From assembly GCA_031292525.1 (NCBI GenBank), contig JARLGY010000023.1, forward strand, positions 1 through 64,000: 64,000 bases of DNA, given 5' to 3'. This stretch comes from Flavipsychrobacter sp. (GTDB lineage: Bacteria > Bacteroidota > Bacteroidia > Chitinophagales > Chitinophagaceae). Under the pieces are notes generated by a model that did not search any database, was not told where the DNA came from, and was given only the letters and a program-made list of their open reading frames with translations. The position numbers and the translations under genes are program-made. Positions 8,070 to 16,822 of the stretch are shown in pieces; positions within the stretch are counted from its first letter, which is position 1, and the number at the start of each line of letters is the position of its first letter.

Positions 8070-9404
8070 ATGACTTTTAAGGATCTGAACCTGAATGCCT
8101 CTTTACTGAATGCGCTGGACGACATGGGCTACACCACGCCAACAACCATACAGCACAAGGTGTTTAGCGTGGTGATGAGCGGACGAGATGTATGTGGCAT
8201 AGCACAAACAGGTACCGGTAAAACATTTGCCTACCTGCTGCCACTGATGCGGCTGTGGAAGTACAGCAAAGACAGGTATCCGCAAGTGCTGGTACTGGTA
8301 CCCACGCGCGAGTTGGTGGCCCAGGTGGTAGAAGCGGTAAAAAGCCTGGCATCATACACCACACTAGAGGTAGTAGGTGTATATGGCGGGGTGAACATAA
8401 AACCACAAATAGACGCAGTGCAGAATGGCGCAGATATAATTGTAGCCACCCCGGGCCGCCTTATAGACATTGTATATAACGGCAACCTGAAGCTGAAGAA
8501 TATAAAGCACCTGGTTATAGATGAGATGGATGAAATGCTGAACCTGGGCTTCCGCACACAGATCAATACCATATTTGGGATGTTGCCTGAGCGCAGGCAA
8601 AACCTGTTGTTCAGCGCCACCATACCAGAAGAGGTAGAGGCTACTATGAACCTCAACTTCAACAACCCTGTAATGATAGAGGCTGCCCCAACAGGCACCC
8701 CGTTGGATAACATCAGCCAGACGCTGTACCATGTGCCCAACTTCAATACTAAGGTGAACCTGCTGAAATTGTTGCTGACCGAAAACGAGGATATGAACCG
8801 CGTGCTGGTGTTTGTAGGCACCAAAGCATTTGCCGATGATGTGTATAACGAGATGGCACTGGAGTTCCCAGATGTAAGCGGTGTAATGCACAACAACAAA
8901 GACCAGAACTACAGATTCAATGTGGTGAACAAGTTCCAGGATGGTACCTTCCGCTTTATTGTAGCCACAGACGTTATAGCCCGTGGTTTGGACATAAGCG
9001 ATGTAAGCCACGTAATAAACTTTGATGTACCCGATGTACCTGAGCAATACATACACCGTATAGGCCGTACCGGCCGTGCCGATAAAAAGGGTACTTCCAT
9101 CACCTTTGTTACTGAAAGGGAACAACCACGTATGGATGCTATTGAAGAACTGATGAACTATAAAGTTCCGGTACTACCACTACCTCCGCACCTGGAGATA
9201 AGTGATGTGCTGACCAACGATGAAAAGCCCGTTGTGTTCATGAAACTACCGCAAATAAAACTGCCTGAAATGCACACTGGTGGTGGGGCCTTCCACGAGA
9301 AAAAAGAAAAGAACCGCCGTGCCCCTACAAAAAAGGTAAGCCATAAAGACAAGATGATGATGAAGTACGGCAAGCCCAAAACAAGGGGCCAGAAGAAGAA
9401 ATAA
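8070..9404 (+). CDS. DEAD-box RNA helicase
   Basis: A 444-residue ATP-dependent RNA helicase of superfamily 2. Motifs are in order: a Q motif near the N-terminus (GYTTPTTIQ), Walker A AQTGTGKT (45-52), PTREL, TPGR, the DExD box written VIDEMDEM (DEMD in place of DEAD), FSAT, and HRIGRTGRA in the second RecA-like domain. The C-terminus (residues 410-444) is very basic (KKEKNRR, KKKVSHKDK, GQKKK) and probably binds RNA. Length is normal for RhlE/CsdA-like Bacteroidota helicases, which act in ribosome assembly or cold-shock RNA remodelling. It is a single gene with its own promoter-like box and a terminator 60 bases downstream. The DEMD variant keeps the catalytic Asp-Glu pair. Confidence 0.97.
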   Translation: MTFKDLNLNASLLNALDDMGYTTPTTIQHKVFSVVMSGRDVCGIAQTGTGKTFAYLLPLMRLWKYSKDRYPQVLVLVPTRELVAQVVEAVKSLASYTTLEVVGVYGGVNIKPQIDAVQNGADIIVATPGRLIDIVYNGNLKLKNIKHLVIDEMDEMLNLGFRTQINTIFGMLPERRQNLLFSATIPEEVEATMNLNFNNPVMIEAAPTGTPLDNISQTLYHVPNFNTKVNLLKLLLTENEDMNRVLVFVGTKAFADDVYNEMALEFPDVSGVMHNNKDQNYRFNVVNKFQDGTFRFIVATDVIARGLDISDVSHVINFDVPDVPEQYIHRIGRTGRADKKGTSITFVTEREQPRMDAIEELMNYKVPVLPLPPHLEISDVLTNDEKPVVFMKLPQIKLPEMHTGGGAFHEKKEKNRRAPTKKVSHKDKMMMKYGKPKTRGQKKK

Positions 9405-9464
9405 TTACCGGCGTGGTATTATAGAATATGTAGCAGGACTTTACTATAACATACAATAAAAAAG

Positions 9465-9488
9465 AGAGGTGGGTACCACCCCACCTCT
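9465..9488. terminator. Bidirectional terminator between helicase and porin-like genes
   Basis: Stem AGAGGTGGG (9465-9473) / CCCACCTCT (9480-9488). The A run just upstream gives a U tract for the minus-strand gene that ends at 9527; the helicase ends 60 bases before it. Confidence 0.8.
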
Positions 9489-9526
9489 TCATTCAGCCTA
9501 CTTTCAATCTATAAACACTATCGCTA

Positions 9527-10870
9527 TTAAAATCCTACAGAAGCTTCTATCATAGTACCATAAAACTTGCCACCATTAAGAATATTGGCAGTTGGGTAGT
9601 TAAGATATAACTGGTTCACATACTCAGCCTTCAGCATAATATTACGGGTTACAAACCAGCCTACAGAACCAACTGCACGATCAATAGTAATATCGGCAGG
9701 TAAACCCTGTACAGCAGCGCTTACGGTATTGTAGCGGCCACCTATCCAAAAATGCTCGCGGCGCACTGCAAACCTGTATATAAGGTCGGCAGCATATTGT
9801 GTAGCCTGGCGGCTGTTGGGTTCTGAAATAGACCTACCATGTGCATTTTCATACGTACCAAAGAACTCAAGGCCTTTGTATTTCAAAAACAGGTTGACCA
9901 TGGCAGTATGCACTTCTTCAGTAAACCCTGGATTGAAGCGGCCTGAGAATGTACTATAGTCCACCTCATTACTTATTGTAGTACCCTTGGCTATATTGGG
10001 GTTTTCCATTACATAGAAGTAGTGAGAACCCGTACGGTCGCCGCCAAACAAAGTATTACTATTGGCACTGTTTACAGTATAAACTGATCCTGTAAGCCGC
10101 ACACGCAGATCCTGGGTTACCTGCTTGTCAAATCCCAGTTTAGCATGGAAGGCTGGCGGATACTTGTTCACCTGGCCTGTTGCACTGTCTATTTTGGTGG
10201 CTGCCACTACTGTAGGGTTTAGCTCACCGTTGCTTACGCCGGCCATTGCAAACAAACCACTTTTATGATGATAATAGATCTCGGCGCCTATTTCTGTAGC
10301 AAACTCATCCATTATATAATTCTCAACAAATGGATTGTAAATGGTGTTGCCACCATCGCTACGCCTGTAGTGCTGGTCGCCATAATCCACGTCGAACTGG
10401 CCCACTTTTATGGTCACGCTTTTCATAATCTTGTCAATGAAATTGCTATGCAGGAAGGTAAGTTTATCAAACTGCATATAGCCACCCTTTACCCAAGTAT
10501 CCTCGTGGTGGCGCGATGCCAGGTACATAGTCAAGCTCACCCTTACACCATCTGCCAGTTGGGCATCAATATTCAGGTTGGCCATAGCCAGGTCGAAGCC
10601 ATCAGTTAGCTTGGTAAGGCTGTTCACGTTGCCGGTAAAGCCTGTTTGGGTAGCAGGTGCCGCAGTGTTCTCGTCTCTCAGCGACTGGAAACTTTGCTCA
10701 AAATTACCGCCCACTTTTACATGCAGGTTGTGGAATGTTGTAGTATCGTCCTTGCTCGTTTCAAATACGTTTATACCCGTCCTGTCATTAGAACGATAGT
10801 ATTGCATTTGCTGTTGCGCCTGCACCATGCCAGAAGCAAAAATTGATAATAACAGTAATCTAAATTTCAT
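9527..10870 (-). CDS. Outer-membrane beta-barrel protein (porin-like)
   Basis: A 447-residue protein with a clear Sec signal peptide (MKFRLLLLSIFASGMVQAQ, cleavage after residue 19). The rest is rich in alternating aromatic/hydrophobic strands and ends in Phe (EASVGF), as outer-membrane barrels do. Strand-like pieces such as LFAMAGVSNGEL, YKGLEFFGTYENAHG and FWIGGRYNTVSAAV recall phosphate-selective porin O/P-type barrels. No substrate can be named. It lies 71 bases behind the yceI-like gene on the same strand and before a bidirectional terminator, so the two are probably co-transcribed. The pairing of a YceI lipid-binding protein with a barrel suggests an envelope role, which is inference. 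Confidence 0.82.
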   Translation of the reverse strand: MKFRLLLLSIFASGMVQAQQQMQYYRSNDRTGINVFETSKDDTTTFHNLHVKVGGNFEQSFQSLRDENTAAPATQTGFTGNVNSLTKLTDGFDLAMANLNIDAQLADGVRVSLTMYLASRHHEDTWVKGGYMQFDKLTFLHSNFIDKIMKSVTIKVGQFDVDYGDQHYRRSDGGNTIYNPFVENYIMDEFATEIGAEIYYHHKSGLFAMAGVSNGELNPTVVAATKIDSATGQVNKYPPAFHAKLGFDKQVTQDLRVRLTGSVYTVNSANSNTLFGGDRTGSHYFYVMENPNIAKGTTISNEVDYSTFSGRFNPGFTEEVHTAMVNLFLKYKGLEFFGTYENAHGRSISEPNSRQATQYAADLIYRFAVRREHFWIGGRYNTVSAAVQGLPADITIDRAVGSVGWFVTRNIMLKAEYVNQLYLNYPTANILNGGKFYGTMIEASVGF

Positions 10871-10941
10871 GATCTATTTTTAAGATGTGGATGAATGATT
10901 TATTGAAAAAATATTTAAAACGTATTGGCTACTTTGAATAG

Positions 10942-11541
10942 TTATTTATTATACACCATTGTAAAATCGAGCGTCAGGGCATCGCCTGTTTTCATGGCAC
11001 CTGCCATAAATGTGGGTGGCTTCACATTATAGTCAGTCATGTTCAGTTTATCCTCTCCTTTACAAGTAATAGTCGCATCTGCATTTACAGTACAGGTTAC
11101 ATCCATGGTCACCACTTTGGTTACGCCAGATATAGTAAGGTTGCCCTTTGTTTTTATAAGCGAAACTCCACCGCCTTTTGGCACTATAGTGGCAGATGTA
11201 AGCTTGTAAGAGATGTTTTTATACTGGTCTGTTTTCAGTGCTTTATATGCGTTGTTATCCATCATCTTACTTTCACTTTTCAGGTTCTGTACTGCCAGTA
11301 CAAAATCTAGTGAGCTGATGGCATCAAGCTGCGTGGTACCGGGCTTAAATATAAACTGGGCCTGCCCGTTAAATGATTGTGCATTCATATCCCACTTGTG
11401 CAGGGTAGATGTGCCCGAAAGCTTCATATCATTGCTCTTGGAGTTACTGATCTTATATCCAGTTTGTGCATGTAGCGTTGGGGAAATGCCCAGCAGGCAA
11501 GCTGTTAACAAAAGCGGAATTTGTTTCAATTTGTTTTTCAT
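10942..11541 (-). CDS. YceI family periplasmic protein
   Basis: A 199-residue exported protein: signal peptide through about residue 25 (LLLTACLLGISPTLHAQ), then a YceI lipocalin-like barrel. Typical family features are SGTSTLHKWDMNAQSF (residues 43-58; S-T-L-H-x-W is the characteristic opening), TSATIVPKGGG, and a closing strand LTLDFTMVYNK. YceI proteins bind long isoprenoid or other amphipathic chains in the periplasm. Length is normal. It is the first gene of a likely two-gene unit with the barrel protein. LTAC near residue 15 could be read as a lipobox, but the AHAQ-type cleavage site is the better fit. Confidence 0.93.
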   Translation of the reverse strand: MKNKLKQIPLLLTACLLGISPTLHAQTGYKISNSKSNDMKLSGTSTLHKWDMNAQSFNGQAQFIFKPGTTQLDAISSLDFVLAVQNLKSESKMMDNNAYKALKTDQYKNISYKLTSATIVPKGGGVSLIKTKGNLTISGVTKVVTMDVTCTVNADATITCKGEDKLNMTDYNVKPPTFMAGAMKTGDALTLDFTMVYNK

Positions 11542-11722
11542 GTTTTATGGTTGTTTGTAATTATTTACTGTTTTGGGTAACATTTTATTTACAACACAAA
11601 GGTGGGCGGCTTAACGTAGGCAAACCATGACGGGAACTTTGTAAAAAGATGACAGACGTCATTGAGATGGTAGTAGTAAAAACGTACGCATGCAAATGCC
11701 CTTGGGCAAAGCACAACAAAAA

Positions 11723-11744
11723 GGCCGGGGAAATATCCCCGGCC
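11723..11744 (-). terminator. Terminator of the aldehyde dehydrogenase gene
   Basis: Stem GGCCGGGG (11723-11730) / CCCCGGCC (11737-11744). An A run at 11717-11722 gives a U tract on the minus strand, 23 bases past the stop at 11767. Confidence 0.85.
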
Positions 11745-11766
11745 TAAGCATGATAAAACTGTAATT

Positions 11767-13299
11767 CTAAATATGGAACTTAATACCCTGTGCGAGTGGT
11801 AACTGGTCGCTCCAGTTGATGGTATTGGTCTGTCTGCGCATATATGCCTTCCAGCTGTCAGAGCCACTTTCACGGCCACCACCGGTTTCTTTTTCACCAC
11901 CAAAAGCGCCCCCTATCTCTGCACCACTTGTGCCTATGTTGATATTAGCTATACCACAATCACTGCCAGCTGCAGAGAGGAATTGTTCAGCCTCTCGCAT
12001 ATTCAACGTCATCAGCGATGAAGATAACCCTTGCGGCACATTGTTCTGCATAGCTATTGCTTCATCCAGTGTACTGTACTTCATTACATACAGTATAGGC
12101 GCAAAGGTTTCGTGCTGCACTATGCTCCAGGCATTTTGCACCTCGTACACGCATGGGCGCACATAGCAGCCGCTATCGTATTTTTTACCTTTCAATACAC
12201 CACCGGCTACTATTTCAATACCACCGGCATCGTTTATTTTGTCTATGGCTTCAAGATAAGCTGTAACTGCATCTCTGTCTATCAACGGGCCCACATGGCT
12301 ATTCTCGTCCAGCGGATCGCCTATTACCAATTGTCCATAAACAGCTTTCAATTTCTCAATGAAGGCATCGTATATCTTCTCGCTGATAATAAGGCGACGT
12401 GTAGTAGTGCAACGCTGCCCTGCTGTACCTACTCCACCAAATACTGCCGCACGGAGCGCAATATTCATATCCGCATGCTCGCTAATAATTATGGCATTAT
12501 TCCCACCCAGTTCCAGCAAACTGCGGCCCAGGCGCGCAGCTACAGCACTCGCCACAGCCTTACCCATACGTGTGCTGCCTGTAGCCGATACCAGCGGTAT
12601 GCGGGTATCCTCGCTCATCCATTCGCCTGTTTGGCTACCACCTATTACCATACCGCATACGCCTTCTGGTACATTATTGGCCTTAAAAACAGCAGATATA
12701 ATGTTGATGCATGCTATGGATGAAAGTGGTGTTTTCTCAGATGGTTTCCAAACGCAGGTGTTTCCACATATCCAGGCTATCATGCTGTTCCAGCTCCATA
12801 CTGCAACCGGGAAGTTAAAGGCGCTTATAACCCCTACAACCCCTAACGGGTGCCACTGTTCGTACATGCGATGGCTGGGACGCTCACTATGCATGGTAAG
12901 ACCATATAGTTGACGACTCATACCAACAGCCAGATCGCATATATCTATCATTTCCTGTACTTCACCATAGCCTTCCTGCAGGCTCTTACCCATCTCGTAC
13001 GATACCAGCCGGCCCAGTGGTTCTTTGTATTTTCTCAAAGCATCACCTACCTGGCGCACCACATCGCCACGCTTTGGCGCAGGCCATGTACGCCACTCCA
13101 GAAAGGCTTTTTGGGCCTGCCCTACTACCTTATCATATGCTTGTTCATCTACAGCTTTTACAGAGGCTATCAGTTCACCATCTACCGGCGAATAACATTT
13201 AATCGTCTTTCCTTTCGTTTTAAGATATGTGGTGCCAGTTGAGGCCCCTTGGTTTACGGGCTCAATACCCAGCTTATCCAAAACCTTTTCCATTTTCAT
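11767..13299 (-). CDS. ALDH7-type aldehyde dehydrogenase (alpha-aminoadipic semialdehyde dehydrogenase-like)
   Basis: A 510-residue NAD(P)-dependent aldehyde dehydrogenase. It carries the ALDH7 signatures: ISAFNFPVAVWSWN (about 160-173), the general base in LLELGGNN (E in the 260s), and the nucleophile Cys in GTAGQRCTTTRR (about 300). These are shared by animal antiquitin and bacterial L-piperidine-6-carboxylate/aminoadipate semialdehyde dehydrogenases, which oxidise the lysine-derived semialdehyde to aminoadipate. A role in lysine catabolism is thus the best guess, but no lysine aminotransferase or ketoglutarate reductase gene is nearby. It appears to be a single gene with its own terminator. 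Start MKMEKVL at 13299; the second Met two codons on is equally possible. Confidence 0.93.
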   Translation of the reverse strand: MKMEKVLDKLGIEPVNQGASTGTTYLKTKGKTIKCYSPVDGELIASVKAVDEQAYDKVVGQAQKAFLEWRTWPAPKRGDVVRQVGDALRKYKEPLGRLVSYEMGKSLQEGYGEVQEMIDICDLAVGMSRQLYGLTMHSERPSHRMYEQWHPLGVVGVISAFNFPVAVWSWNSMIAWICGNTCVWKPSEKTPLSSIACINIISAVFKANNVPEGVCGMVIGGSQTGEWMSEDTRIPLVSATGSTRMGKAVASAVAARLGRSLLELGGNNAIIISEHADMNIALRAAVFGGVGTAGQRCTTTRRLIISEKIYDAFIEKLKAVYGQLVIGDPLDENSHVGPLIDRDAVTAYLEAIDKINDAGGIEIVAGGVLKGKKYDSGCYVRPCVYEVQNAWSIVQHETFAPILYVMKYSTLDEAIAMQNNVPQGLSSSLMTLNMREAEQFLSAAGSDCGIANINIGTSGAEIGGAFGGEKETGGGRESGSDSWKAYMRRQTNTINWSDQLPLAQGIKFHI

Positions 13300-13351
13300 A
13301 CTATATATATTTACTGTATTGTGAATTTATGCAATTGCGGCGAGGTAATTG

Positions 13352-13891
13352 TCAAAACGGGCTTTCAAACGCATGTAGTGTGGCAAACGACAAATCTCTT
13401 GCTGAAAGTACGGGTGAAGCTATTCCCCAGTCGTAACCAATGCTGTCGTAATGTATGCCGGTATCATTTGCCTGGTTGTATTCTGATGATACCAGGTAGT
13501 AAGTAATTGCATCATCGGTGAGCGATTTAAAGCCGTGGGCAAAACCTTGTGGTATATAGTATGCTTTGTGGTTGTCAGCAGAAAGTTCTGTAGCGTAATA
13601 CTGTCCATATGTCGCGGAACCTTTACGCAAATCTACGATAACATCTATGATAGCCCCTTGTGGACAAAATACGATCTTAGCGTGCTGATAAGGTGGCAAC
13701 TGGAAGTGCATACCCCGTATCACATCTTTTTTAGAAACAGAGAAGTAACTTTCCTTTAGTGTAAAGTCAACACCTATTTCTTGCAAGGCTGAATCATTGA
13801 ATGTCTTTACGAAGCCGCCACGCGCATCATAAAATGCCGGCATAGTTATAATACCGGCACCTGCAAGTGGTATAGATTGTATGTCCCACAT
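13352..13891 (-). CDS. dTDP-4-dehydrorhamnose 3,5-epimerase family protein (CDP-sugar pathway)
   Basis: A 179-residue cupin-type sugar epimerase of the RmlC family. Catalytic-type H62 sits in RGMHFQ, D87-R89 in VDLRKGS, and the family motif IPQGFAHGF at 113-121. Length is normal for RmlC. The frame opens 13 codons earlier, but the ATG at 13891 overlaps the stop of rfbG as TAATG, a classical coupled start, and gives the usual N-terminus. As it directly follows glucose-1-phosphate cytidylyltransferase and CDP-glucose 4,6-dehydratase genes, its substrate is more likely CDP-4-keto-6-deoxyglucose than the dTDP sugar; this is inferred from context. The final sugar (for example a 6-deoxyhexose of the O-antigen) cannot be told, since no reductase or transferase follows. 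Confidence 0.9.
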   Translation of the reverse strand: MWDIQSIPLAGAGIITMPAFYDARGGFVKTFNDSALQEIGVDFTLKESYFSVSKKDVIRGMHFQLPPYQHAKIVFCPQGAIIDVIVDLRKGSATYGQYYATELSADNHKAYYIPQGFAHGFKSLTDDAITYYLVSSEYNQANDTGIHYDSIGYDWGIASPVLSARDLSFATLHAFESPF

Positions 13892-14979
13892 TATATATCT
13901 CCAAAGTATTGTTTGATCTGCTGTGTGCACTTGTCATGTGCCGGTGTCTTTTTATCAGCGTACCATTGCGCCGTCCAGTTGATTGCGGTGCGGGCATCCA
14001 GTTGCGACCGCCAACCCAACATGGTCTCTGCCTTGCGGCTATCCAACAATAACAGTTTTGCCTCGTGAAGAGGTTTATCCTGTAAAAAAACTTTATAGTC
14101 GCCCTGCTCAAAGCTTTCCAGGAAAATACCGGTAAGCTGTTCCACAGTTAACATATCTTCTTCATTAGGGCCAAAGTTGAATGCAGAGCTATACCTTATA
14201 GGATCTTCGCTCATTTTAGCCGCCAGTAATAAATATGCGCCTAATGGCTCCAATACATGTTGCCAGGGCCTTATGGAGCCAGGATTACGCAACCCTACCA
14301 CTTCATCAAAATCAAGGGCCCGTACTATATCCGGTATAATGCGGTCGTCTGAAAAATCGCCGCCACCTATTACATTACCCGCCCTTACAGAGGCTACCGA
14401 TTTCTCGTGATTGCCGTAATCATCTGTATTAAAAAACGATCTGCGGTATGATTCCACTACTATTTCTGCAGCAGCTTTACTGGCTGAATAGGGATCGTAA
14501 CCGCCCAGTTTATCATCCTCCCTAAATGGAGTACCACGCTCGGGATTTTCATATACCTTATCGGTAGTGATCATCAATGCCACACAGGGCGGGGGCAACT
14601 GGCGTATGGCTTCCAATACGTGCGCCGTACCTTGTGTGTTTACCATAAAGGTATCTACAGGAGTATCATAGCTGCGGCGCACCAGCGATTGCGCTGCTAA
14701 GTGGAATATAAAATCAGGTTCGAAGTTTGAAATTTCTTCTGTCAGTAACTCCAGGTCAACTATATCGCCTATCACAGAACTACACAGGTCATCACCATGC
14801 ACCTGGTAGTAGAGATCATGCTCTTTTTCGGGAGGTAAAGCATATCCTTTCACCGTAGCGCCCAGGTAGTGCAATATCTGCAACATCCATGTGCCTTTGA
14901 AGCCAGTATGACCTGTAAGGAATACACGTTTACCATTAAATACCGAATGCAAGTACTCGGCTGTTACCACTTTTTCCAT
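13891..14979 (-). CDS. rfbG: CDP-glucose 4,6-dehydratase
   Basis: A 362-residue extended short-chain dehydrogenase/reductase that converts CDP-D-glucose to CDP-4-keto-6-deoxy-D-glucose. The NAD-binding loop TGHTGFKGTW (22-31) with its F-K-G-x-W form is characteristic of CDP-glucose 4,6-dehydratases. The catalytic Y-x-x-x-K lies in DPYSASKAA (about residue 157), and TTDKVYEN replaces the usual S-T-D-x-V-Y. Length is normal. It overlaps the upstream rfbF by 16 bases and the downstream epimerase start by one base (TAATG), so the three genes are translationally coupled. It provides the common intermediate for CDP-linked deoxysugars used in O-antigen or glycoprotein glycans. Confidence 0.96.
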   Translation of the reverse strand: MEKVVTAEYLHSVFNGKRVFLTGHTGFKGTWMLQILHYLGATVKGYALPPEKEHDLYYQVHGDDLCSSVIGDIVDLELLTEEISNFEPDFIFHLAAQSLVRRSYDTPVDTFMVNTQGTAHVLEAIRQLPPPCVALMITTDKVYENPERGTPFREDDKLGGYDPYSASKAAAEIVVESYRRSFFNTDDYGNHEKSVASVRAGNVIGGGDFSDDRIIPDIVRALDFDEVVGLRNPGSIRPWQHVLEPLGAYLLLAAKMSEDPIRYSSAFNFGPNEEDMLTVEQLTGIFLESFEQGDYKVFLQDKPLHEAKLLLLDSRKAETMLGWRSQLDARTAINWTAQWYADKKTPAHDKCTQQIKQYFGDI

Positions 14980-15737
14980 ATTGGTTCAGTTTGCCACATG
15001 TATTCTAATTCTTCTTTATCGCGCAGCGTATCCATGCACTTCCAGAAATCATGATGTTTGTATGCTCCTATCTGGCGGTCAGCAGCCAGCTTGTCCATAG
15101 GCTCGCGCTCCCACATAATATCGTCGGAGTCTGCAGGCAGGTAATCAGCTATGCCAGGCTCTATCACAAAAAAACCACCATTTATCCATGTGCCACTATC
15201 AGCAGGTTTTTCTTCAAAACTATCTATTGTGCCATCCTGCTCCATCTTCAAAACCCCAAACCGGCTGGTGGCCTGTATAGCAGTCATAGTGCATATCTTA
15301 CCGCTTTCTTTATGGTATTTTACAAGATTATCAAGGTCCACATTACATACACCATCGCCATAAGTAAGCATAAAGGTTTCATTGCCCACATACGGTAATA
15401 CTTTTTTCAGACGCCCGGCGGTCATCGTGTCCAGCCCGGTATCTATAAGCGATATCTTAAAGGGTTCTGCTTTATTGTTATGTACTTCTATCGAGTTGTT
15501 AGACAAGTCAACTGTGATATCTGCATTATGCAAAAAGTAGTTAGCAAAGTATTCTTTAATTACCCAGCCTTTATAACCCAGGCAAATGATAAATTCGGTA
15601 TGCCCATATGCCGCATATATCTTCATTATATGCCACAATATTGGTTTACCACCAATTTCTATCATGGGTTTAGGCCGCAGGGACGATTCCTCTGATATTC
15701 GTGTACCACGCCCGCCTGCAAATATGACTACCTTCAT
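14964..15737 (-). CDS. rfbF: Glucose-1-phosphate cytidylyltransferase
   Basis: A 257-residue nucleotidyltransferase that makes CDP-glucose from CTP and glucose-1-phosphate. It starts with the sugar-nucleotide signature VIFAGGRGTRISEES (residues 4-18) followed by RPKPMIEIGGKPILWH, as in RfbF proteins. GDGVCNVDLDNLV (about 129-141) carries the metal-binding Asp, and NGGFFVIEP is the sugar-binding loop. Length matches the family (about 257). It is first of the rfbF-rfbG-epimerase cassette and overlaps rfbG by 16 bases. The 140 bases upstream, between it and the DUF4292 gene, hold no clear promoter match; the gene points the same way as the dut cluster, so read-through is possible. Confidence 0.96.
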   Translation of the reverse strand: MKVVIFAGGRGTRISEESSLRPKPMIEIGGKPILWHIMKIYAAYGHTEFIICLGYKGWVIKEYFANYFLHNADITVDLSNNSIEVHNNKAEPFKISLIDTGLDTMTAGRLKKVLPYVGNETFMLTYGDGVCNVDLDNLVKYHKESGKICTMTAIQATSRFGVLKMEQDGTIDSFEEKPADSGTWINGGFFVIEPGIADYLPADSDDIMWEREPMDKLAADRQIGAYKHHDFWKCMDTLRDKEELEYMWQTEPIWKKW

Positions 15738-15877
15738 CAGGAGTTATGTTTTAGTCTTGTATAAGATTCGCCGACAAGTTAATTACAATTCGGGAATGTG
15801 ACAATAAGAGGCATTGCTGTTGTCCGGATTGCATAAGAAATTTTAGTTAAATCTTAATAGACAGCGTCTTAGCCTCA

Positions 15878-16822
15878 CTACTTCGCCGGGTTAACGGCAT
15901 ACTTTGAAGAATAAGAAAACGGGAAATCGAGCAATTTATTAAAAGACTGGCTCGTAAAATCCATAGTCATCTCGTACAAGGCACCATTATTATCTATATG
16001 AACAGTACGTGAGCGTGCAAATGGTATTCCTTCCTGACGTAAATAACTTGTCTGCTGTATAGATACTTTAGGACCATTTGGAGCAGATGTAGCCATTTGC
16101 TGTGCTGGCAATGTACTATCTGCCTTAGTATATGTAAGCTGCTGGTTATAGCTATTGTCGGCAATAGATAATATCCACGCCATAGATGAATCAGCAACGT
16201 TTGTCACTGTACCATCACCCAACAAAGCTTGCCCCGTAATGAGGTTCTGCAATATTGAAAAGTCCACAGGAGCAGGCAATAACCTGTTTGCCTGGTTAAT
16301 TGGCATCAGAATAACTTCTTTGCTGATGTAATTAATCACCTTAATACTATCGGGCGTGATATAGGCCCTTGCAACTGATATCATGCCTCCTAAGGCGGAT
16401 ACCGCTACCCAAATGACACTATCCTTTTTTATCCTGAAATTGGCAGTAAATTCCTGCCCGCTACCATTGCCTTCATAGTGCATTTTTGCTTTACCATCAA
16501 AGGTGTTATAAGCCACAGGCCGATGCCATATTGAAGTTGCATTGGCAATAGCCTGTGTGTTTATCTTATTAGCTACAGTGTTTGCCGCAGCTGTATCTGC
16601 GTGGTTTATTTGAGTTGAAGTATCGCGCCTCACGACACCAGTATTTTTCAAAGTATCTATATGCTGAGCAATGATTCCCGTATCAGATTTGCGAATTGTA
16701 ACTGTGGAAGAATCTGCATGGGGCGATACCGTAGCTGTAGAATGCGCCTTTTTACCGAATATACAACCAGAAAACACACCCGAGGATGCAACTAATAGAA
16801 AGGCAATTACAAATTTATTCAT
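15878..16822 (-). CDS. DUF4292 lipoprotein
   Basis: A 314-residue predicted lipoprotein: signal MNKFVIAFLLVASSGVFSGC with the lipobox Cys at residue 20. A linker rich in Ser, Thr and Asp (residues 25-85) follows. From about 90 to 310 the protein shows the DUF4292 pattern (TFDGKAKMHYEGNGSGQ, KDSVIWVAVSALGG, ITPDSIKVINYISKEVIL), similar to LolA/LolB-like half-barrels. This family is almost confined to Bacteroidota, where it lies beside dut and TPR genes; a part in outer-membrane lipoprotein or envelope assembly has been proposed on the grounds of fold, not shown. The ATG overlaps the end of the TPR gene by 8 bases, so translation is coupled. It is the last gene of the cluster; the usual downstream peptidase gene is absent. 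Confidence 0.9.
   Translation of the reverse strand: MNKFVIAFLLVASSGVFSGCIFGKKAHSTATVSPHADSSTVTIRKSDTGIIAQHIDTLKNTGVVRRDTSTQINHADTAAANTVANKINTQAIANATSIWHRPVAYNTFDGKAKMHYEGNGSGQEFTANFRIKKDSVIWVAVSALGGMISVARAYITPDSIKVINYISKEVILMPINQANRLLPAPVDFSILQNLITGQALLGDGTVTNVADSSMAWILSIADNSYNQQLTYTKADSTLPAQQMATSAPNGPKVSIQQTSYLRQEGIPFARSRTVHIDNNGALYEMTMDFTSQSFNKLLDFPFSYSSKYAVNPAK

Noticed and set aside
8364-9125. 253-codon antisense frame within the DEAD-box helicase gene
   Set aside because: The helicase frame has all motifs in order; the antisense frame is a product of its codon bias.
11816-12913. Long plus-strand frames over the aldehyde dehydrogenase gene
   Set aside because: They are shadows of a gene whose catalytic Cys and Glu motifs are in the minus-strand frame.
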